This document shows, one piece after another, positions 48,940 to 51,683 of a DNA stretch of 51,683 bases. The stretch covers positions 1-51,683 of the forward strand of contig JACPID010000016.1 in NCBI GenBank assembly GCA_016188265.1, read 5' to 3'. The notes below the pieces were generated by a model, which was not told the DNA's origin, searched no databases, and saw only the letters and a list, made by a program, of their open reading frames with translations. Source of the DNA: Candidatus Woesearchaeota archaeon (GTDB taxonomy: Archaea > Nanobdellota > Nanobdellia > Woesearchaeales > ARS49). Position numbers and translations under genes: made by a program. The stretch's first letter is position 1. Each line of letters opens with the position of its first letter.

Positions 48940-49883
48940 TTCTCTAAAACAATGATCTTTCTTGTCAAAGTATGATGAGTATAAACTGAAAACTCTTGTT
49001 TTAGTTTAAGTCCTGATTGTTTTATTATTGTTTTATAATCAATATAGTGTGGAAATATAACAACAGCGCGATGTGAAAGATTTTTTTTTAGATTTTTAAT
49101 AAATGCTGAATAAAGAGTTTTTTTATTTATTTTTTTTGTTCCTCTGCCATAAGGAAGATCTGTTGCTAAGTATTTTATCTTTCTTTGAATTTTAGTGGCA
49201 TCTTTTTTTCTTAGTTTATAATTTTTAATTTTATAATGTTTCAGATTAATGGCTGCTTTTTTAAGCATTTCAGGATCAATGTCATAGCCTAAAACAGAAA
49301 AACCCATTAATCCTGCTTCTACAAGAATACCTCCAACACCGCAAAAAGGATCTACAAAACTGCCTTTTTGAATGCCCGTAAGATTAATTATTGCTCTTGC
49401 AAGTTTAGGGCTCATGCTTGAAGGATGGTGAGCTGGTTTAAGATGTGGTTTTCTGCTTAAAAATGGTTCTGTTATTTTAGAAATAAGTTTACCGCAAACA
49501 ACTAAATCTTCAATAAAGAAAAGTTCAAAGCTTGTTGTTGGATCTTTTAAGTTTACTTTCGGATTTTTAATTGAACTCCAAATGTACTTTGCAAGCTGTT
49601 TTTCAGTAAATTCTTTTGAGTGGTGAAGTCTTAATGCAAAATCTTTTTTATAATATTTCTGCCAGTAAAATGATTGCAATTTAGTTATTAATTGATCTTT
49701 TTTACAAGTTAACAAGTGTAAATAAATAGCTCTTGTATAAGCAAGTTTTTTGTCAAGATTTTTTTTATTTGTAGAAACAAAAAATAATTCGTCGATTAAT
49801 TGTCCTTTTTTATTTGTAAGTGTTTCAATTTCTGCTTGTGCAAGAGAAATATTTTCTTTTGATAAATAAAAAAAAAGGTTCAT
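48936..49883 (-). CDS. tRNA guanine-10 N2-methyltransferase (Trm11/TrmG10 type)
   Basis: The 315-residue protein has an N-terminal THUMP-like part (to about residue 140; LFFIEDLVVCGKLI) and a Rossmann methyltransferase domain: KGSFVDPFCGVGGILVEAGL (SAM site), VLGYDIDPEMLKKAAINLKHY and LATDLPYGRGTKK, the D-L-P-Y form of the N6/N2-methyltransferase motif. Archaeal members form m2G/m22G at tRNA position 10. It overlaps the upstream membrane gene by ATGA. Confidence 0.9.
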   Translation of the reverse strand: MNLFFYLSKENISLAQAEIETLTNKKGQLIDELFFVSTNKKNLDKKLAYTRAIYLHLLTCKKDQLITKLQSFYWQKYYKKDFALRLHHSKEFTEKQLAKYIWSSIKNPKVNLKDPTTSFELFFIEDLVVCGKLISKITEPFLSRKPHLKPAHHPSSMSPKLARAIINLTGIQKGSFVDPFCGVGGILVEAGLMGFSVLGYDIDPEMLKKAAINLKHYKIKNYKLRKKDATKIQRKIKYLATDLPYGRGTKKINKKTLYSAFIKNLKKNLSHRAVVIFPHYIDYKTIIKQSGLKLKQEFSVYTHHTLTRKIIVLEN

Positions 49884-50395
49884 TTGCCAAATTTTTTGTA
49901 ACTAAACCAAATCAGAAGAGCTAATAACACTCCAAATAAAGCAAATTGAACATATTTTGACAACAAACTCCAAGCTCTAATAACTCCAATTACGAACACT
50001 ACAATTCCGCCGCTCATAATTCCATAAGCAACACTTGGAACTTTAAGAAATACTCCTGAAATAAGAGAAAGTACTCCTATTATTGAAGTAATTATTAAGA
50101 TTATTCTTTGATTTTGTTGGTTGGCTTTTTCAAATAATTTTCTACATGTATAATCTGCATCGCAATATCCTAGAGGAGCATCAATTGGTTTAGGATAATT
50201 AGGGCTCCATGCACCCCCTTTTTGTTCACATTCTTCTTTTGATAAAAATTCTTTGAATGGTTTTTCTTCGCAAAAATCGTGATAATCTGGAGAAGGAACA
50301 AAAACTTCTAGGCCGTACATAACAAATGTTACAAAAACAACAAGTATGCCAACACAAAGAATAATTTGAGCAATTTTACTCTGATTTTTTGCCAT
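49880..50395 (-). CDS. Membrane protein of unknown function, 171 aa
   Basis: One membrane helix at about 9-30, an extracellular Cys-rich loop (HDFCEEKPFKEFLSKEECEQ with GYCDADYTC; five Cys) and three more helices in the C-terminal 70 residues. The loop is likely disulfide-bonded. It is translationally coupled to trmG10 and divergent from the HTH gene. No family recognised. Confidence 0.7.
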   Translation of the reverse strand: MAKNQSKIAQIILCVGILVVFVTFVMYGLEVFVPSPDYHDFCEEKPFKEFLSKEECEQKGGAWSPNYPKPIDAPLGYCDADYTCRKLFEKANQQNQRIILIITSIIGVLSLISGVFLKVPSVAYGIMSGGIVVFVIGVIRAWSLLSKYVQFALFGVLLALLIWFSYKKFGK

Positions 50396-50448
50396 TTATT
50401 TTCTATATTATGAAAAAATATATAAATATTGTTATTATTAAAACAATA

Positions 50449-50769
50449 ATGGCAAAGCGCGGTAGGCCGGTTCATTCAGATATTAGGCAAAACATAGTAG
50501 AAATACTTGCAGTGTTAGGAAATGCTTATGGTTATCAAATACACAAAATATACAATGAAATATTTGCACCATGCACAAGAGAAAATATATATTACAACCT
50601 TAAAAAAGGCGTTCTTTTAGGAGAAATAGAAGTAGAGAGCGTAAAACAAGAAGAAGGATATTATTCTTGGGGAGCAATAGTGCAAAAAATTTATTATAAG
50701 CCAGGTCCAAAAGCCAAACCAAAAGGACATCCTGCAGTTAAAGATTACTTTAAGAGAAAAAATGATTAA
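50449..50769 (+). CDS. Winged-helix type DNA-binding protein, 106 aa
   Basis: The start is taken as ATG at 50449 (MAKRGRPVHSDIRQNIVEIL), about 25 bp after TATA box ATATATAAATATT (about 50418-50430), i.e. leaderless. The AT-hook-like GRPVHSD start and helices IVEILAVLGNAYGYQIHKIYNEIF, then CTRENIYYNLKKGV with a wing EIEVESVKQEEGYYSW, indicate a PadR-like winged helix. It overlaps rlmH by 8 nt. A regulator role is inferred. Confidence 0.75.
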   Translation: MAKRGRPVHSDIRQNIVEILAVLGNAYGYQIHKIYNEIFAPCTRENIYYNLKKGVLLGEIEVESVKQEEGYYSWGAIVQKIYYKPGPKAKPKGHPAVKDYFKRKND

Positions 50770-51196
50770 AATTCTTGCTGCTGGAAAATTAAAAGAAAAA
50801 TTTAGTCAAGAATGGGCTAAAGAGTATCTTAAACGATTAAAAAAATATGACCGTGTTGAAATACTTGAATTTAAAGAATCTAATAGTAAAAAGGAAGCTG
50901 AACAATTTCTCAGACTAATCAAAAATAAAGATTGTGTTGTAGCGCTGGAACGTGTTGGAGAATCTATGAAAAGCGAGGATTTCGTACCATTTATTCAACA
51001 AACATTAAGAAATAAAAATTTATGCTTCTTAATAGGTGGTCCAGAAGGGTTAGCACCAGAAATATTAACAAAAGCAGATTTACACTTAAGCCTATCAGCA
51101 ATGACTTTTACACACCAAATGACTAGAGTTATTCTACTGGAACAAATATATAGAGCATTCACAATACTGAATAAAGAACCATATCATAGATATTGA
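50762..51196 (+). CDS. rlmH: 23S rRNA methyltransferase RlmH
   Basis: RlmH is a SPOUT methyltransferase acting on m3-pseudouridine 1915 of 23S rRNA in bacteria. The 144-residue protein has IKILAAGKLKEKFSQEWAKEY at the start, VALERVGESMKSEDF, FLIGGPEGLAPEI (SAM-binding knot) and LSAMTFTHQMTRVILLEQIYRA with final PYHRY. Archaeal homologues exist. It shares an 8-nt overlap with the regulator gene. Confidence 0.93.
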   Translation: MIKILAAGKLKEKFSQEWAKEYLKRLKKYDRVEILEFKESNSKKEAEQFLRLIKNKDCVVALERVGESMKSEDFVPFIQQTLRNKNLCFLIGGPEGLAPEILTKADLHLSLSAMTFTHQMTRVILLEQIYRAFTILNKEPYHRY

Positions 51197-51199
51197 AGT

Positions 51200-51364
51200 G
51201 TCGAAAACTGTCATGACGCACACTATTAACTTTAGTCTGTAGAAATGAAGAGCAGTTTTTGATCATGATCAAACACTAGAAAACTTTCAGTTTTCTGTGC
51301 ACAGAAAATGCATTGCATTTTCTTGTGAACTACATGCTACCTACTTTAGTAAGTAGTTTTTGAC
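51200..51364 (+). repeat. GTCRAAAAC repeat element, copy 4 with inserted double hairpin
   Basis: Starts GTCGAAAACTG (pairs with GCAGTTTTTGA), includes TTTAGTCTGTAGAAA and GATCATGATC, and ends CTACCTACTTTAGTAAGTAGTTTTTGAC. Between the centre and the end it carries two hairpins, AGAAAACT-TTC-AGTTTTCT and AGAAAATGC-ATT-GCATTTTCT, joined by GTGCAC. It fills most of the gap between rlmH and the next gene. Confidence 0.75.
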
Positions 51365-51416
51365 GAGACACCACAAGCCTTATAAATCCTGAAAAGAAAA
51401 TATCTTAATATACACC

Positions 51417-51683
51417 ATGCTGAAAAAGAGGAAAAAAGTAGTTCGCAATAGTTTTGAACAATTTGGAACTCAGAAATATTTTTTTATTCTGTTACTTTTA
51501 GGTTTTGCTTATCTTAGTTATTTAGTTGTTAAGCCTTTTGTCACTGCTCTTCTTAGCGGTGCACTGTTAGCATTTATTAGTTATCCAATTTATAAGTATA
51601 CAAAGAAATTTATTAAAAATGACGGATTGCGTGCGAGCTTGCTTACTCTTGTTATTTTTTTAGTGCTGACTTTGCCGTTAATT
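51417..51683 (+). CDS. AI-2E family permease, N-terminal part
   Basis: The frame starts MLKKRKKVVRNSFEQFGTQK and continues open to the window end (89 codons). After a basic start there are two membrane helices (KYFFILLLLGFAYLSYLVV and a following TALLSGALLAFISYPIYKY) and a third (RASLLTLVIFLVLTLPL), the usual N terminus of AI-2E/PerM-type transporters. TATA-like TTATAAATC lies about 35 bp upstream. The rest of the gene lies outside. Confidence 0.75.
   Translation, partial: MLKKRKKVVRNSFEQFGTQKYFFILLLLGFAYLSYLVVKPFVTALLSGALLAFISYPIYKYTKKFIKNDGLRASLLTLVIFLVLTLPLI

Overview
The window is an AT-rich, gene-dense piece of an archaeal chromosome. Archaeal signs are eS1 (S3ae), an L1-L10-L12 operon with archaeal-type L10, an archaeal leucyl-tRNA synthetase, AglB/STT3, SepF, free-standing Bud32, Trm11-type TrmG10, TATA boxes about 25 bp before leaderless starts, and tRNA genes with bulge-helix-bulge type introns. 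The mixture with bacterial-type genes (Lgt with lipobox proteins, an RsuA/RluB pseudouridine synthase, RlmH, TatD) and the many small unknown membrane proteins suggest a DPANN lineage close to Woesearchaeota or Pacearchaeota. That placement is inference; there is no 16S rRNA gene here.

Layout. 1-5.7 kb: tRNA-Lys, a two-domain kinase-like gene, small and polytopic membrane proteins, lgt followed by a lipoprotein, a four-CBS protein, sepF. 5.7-11.3 kb: intron-containing tRNA-Pro, a RelE-type toxin-antitoxin pair, bud32-eS1, aglB, a coiled-coil protein. 11.6-15.8 kb: a central-carbon operon eno-prs-gpmI plus a CBS/zinc-ribbon gene. 15.8-18.9 kb: a SET-domain gene relic, tRNA-Leu, an AbrB/PIN toxin-antitoxin pair, a pseudouridine synthase, DoxX. 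18.9-22.85 kb: an accessory island of recombinase and IS relics (IS1182-like, IS3, IS630) around an intact Fic gene bracketed by identical inverted-repeat pairs. 22.85-32.7 kb, nearly all minus strand: slipin, a secreted M64-type metallopeptidase, a type III signal-peptide protein, two glycosyltransferases, a TPR lipoprotein, a CaCA exchanger, a TrmB relic and tatD. 32.9-36.7 kb: an unusual island with three tandem membrane-anchored metzincin-like proteases, one lacking any conventional start codon, and four unknown genes. 36.8-42.5 kb: L1-L10-L12, a coiled-coil protein and leuS. 42.6-51.7 kb: an initiator tRNA that appears to carry three introns, HAD, an HPF-like protein, a P2-type ATPase, a GC-richer frameshifted small gene, a PHP phosphoesterase, TrmG10, a wHTH regulator, rlmH and the start of an AI-2E family permease.

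The most unusual signals are (1) a dispersed family of structured intergenic elements of about 110 bp with GTCRAAAAC termini and a GATCATGATC centre (three copies and one fragment), two of which are joined to a double-hairpin module whose stems differ in sequence while the linkers are kept; (2) the initiator tRNA precursor; (3) the metzincin array with possible AUU starts; (4) Fic flanked by TTGTCCAC-N24-GTGGACAA on both sides; and (5) an archaeal Lgt/lipobox system. No CRISPR array, rRNA or replication origin was seen.
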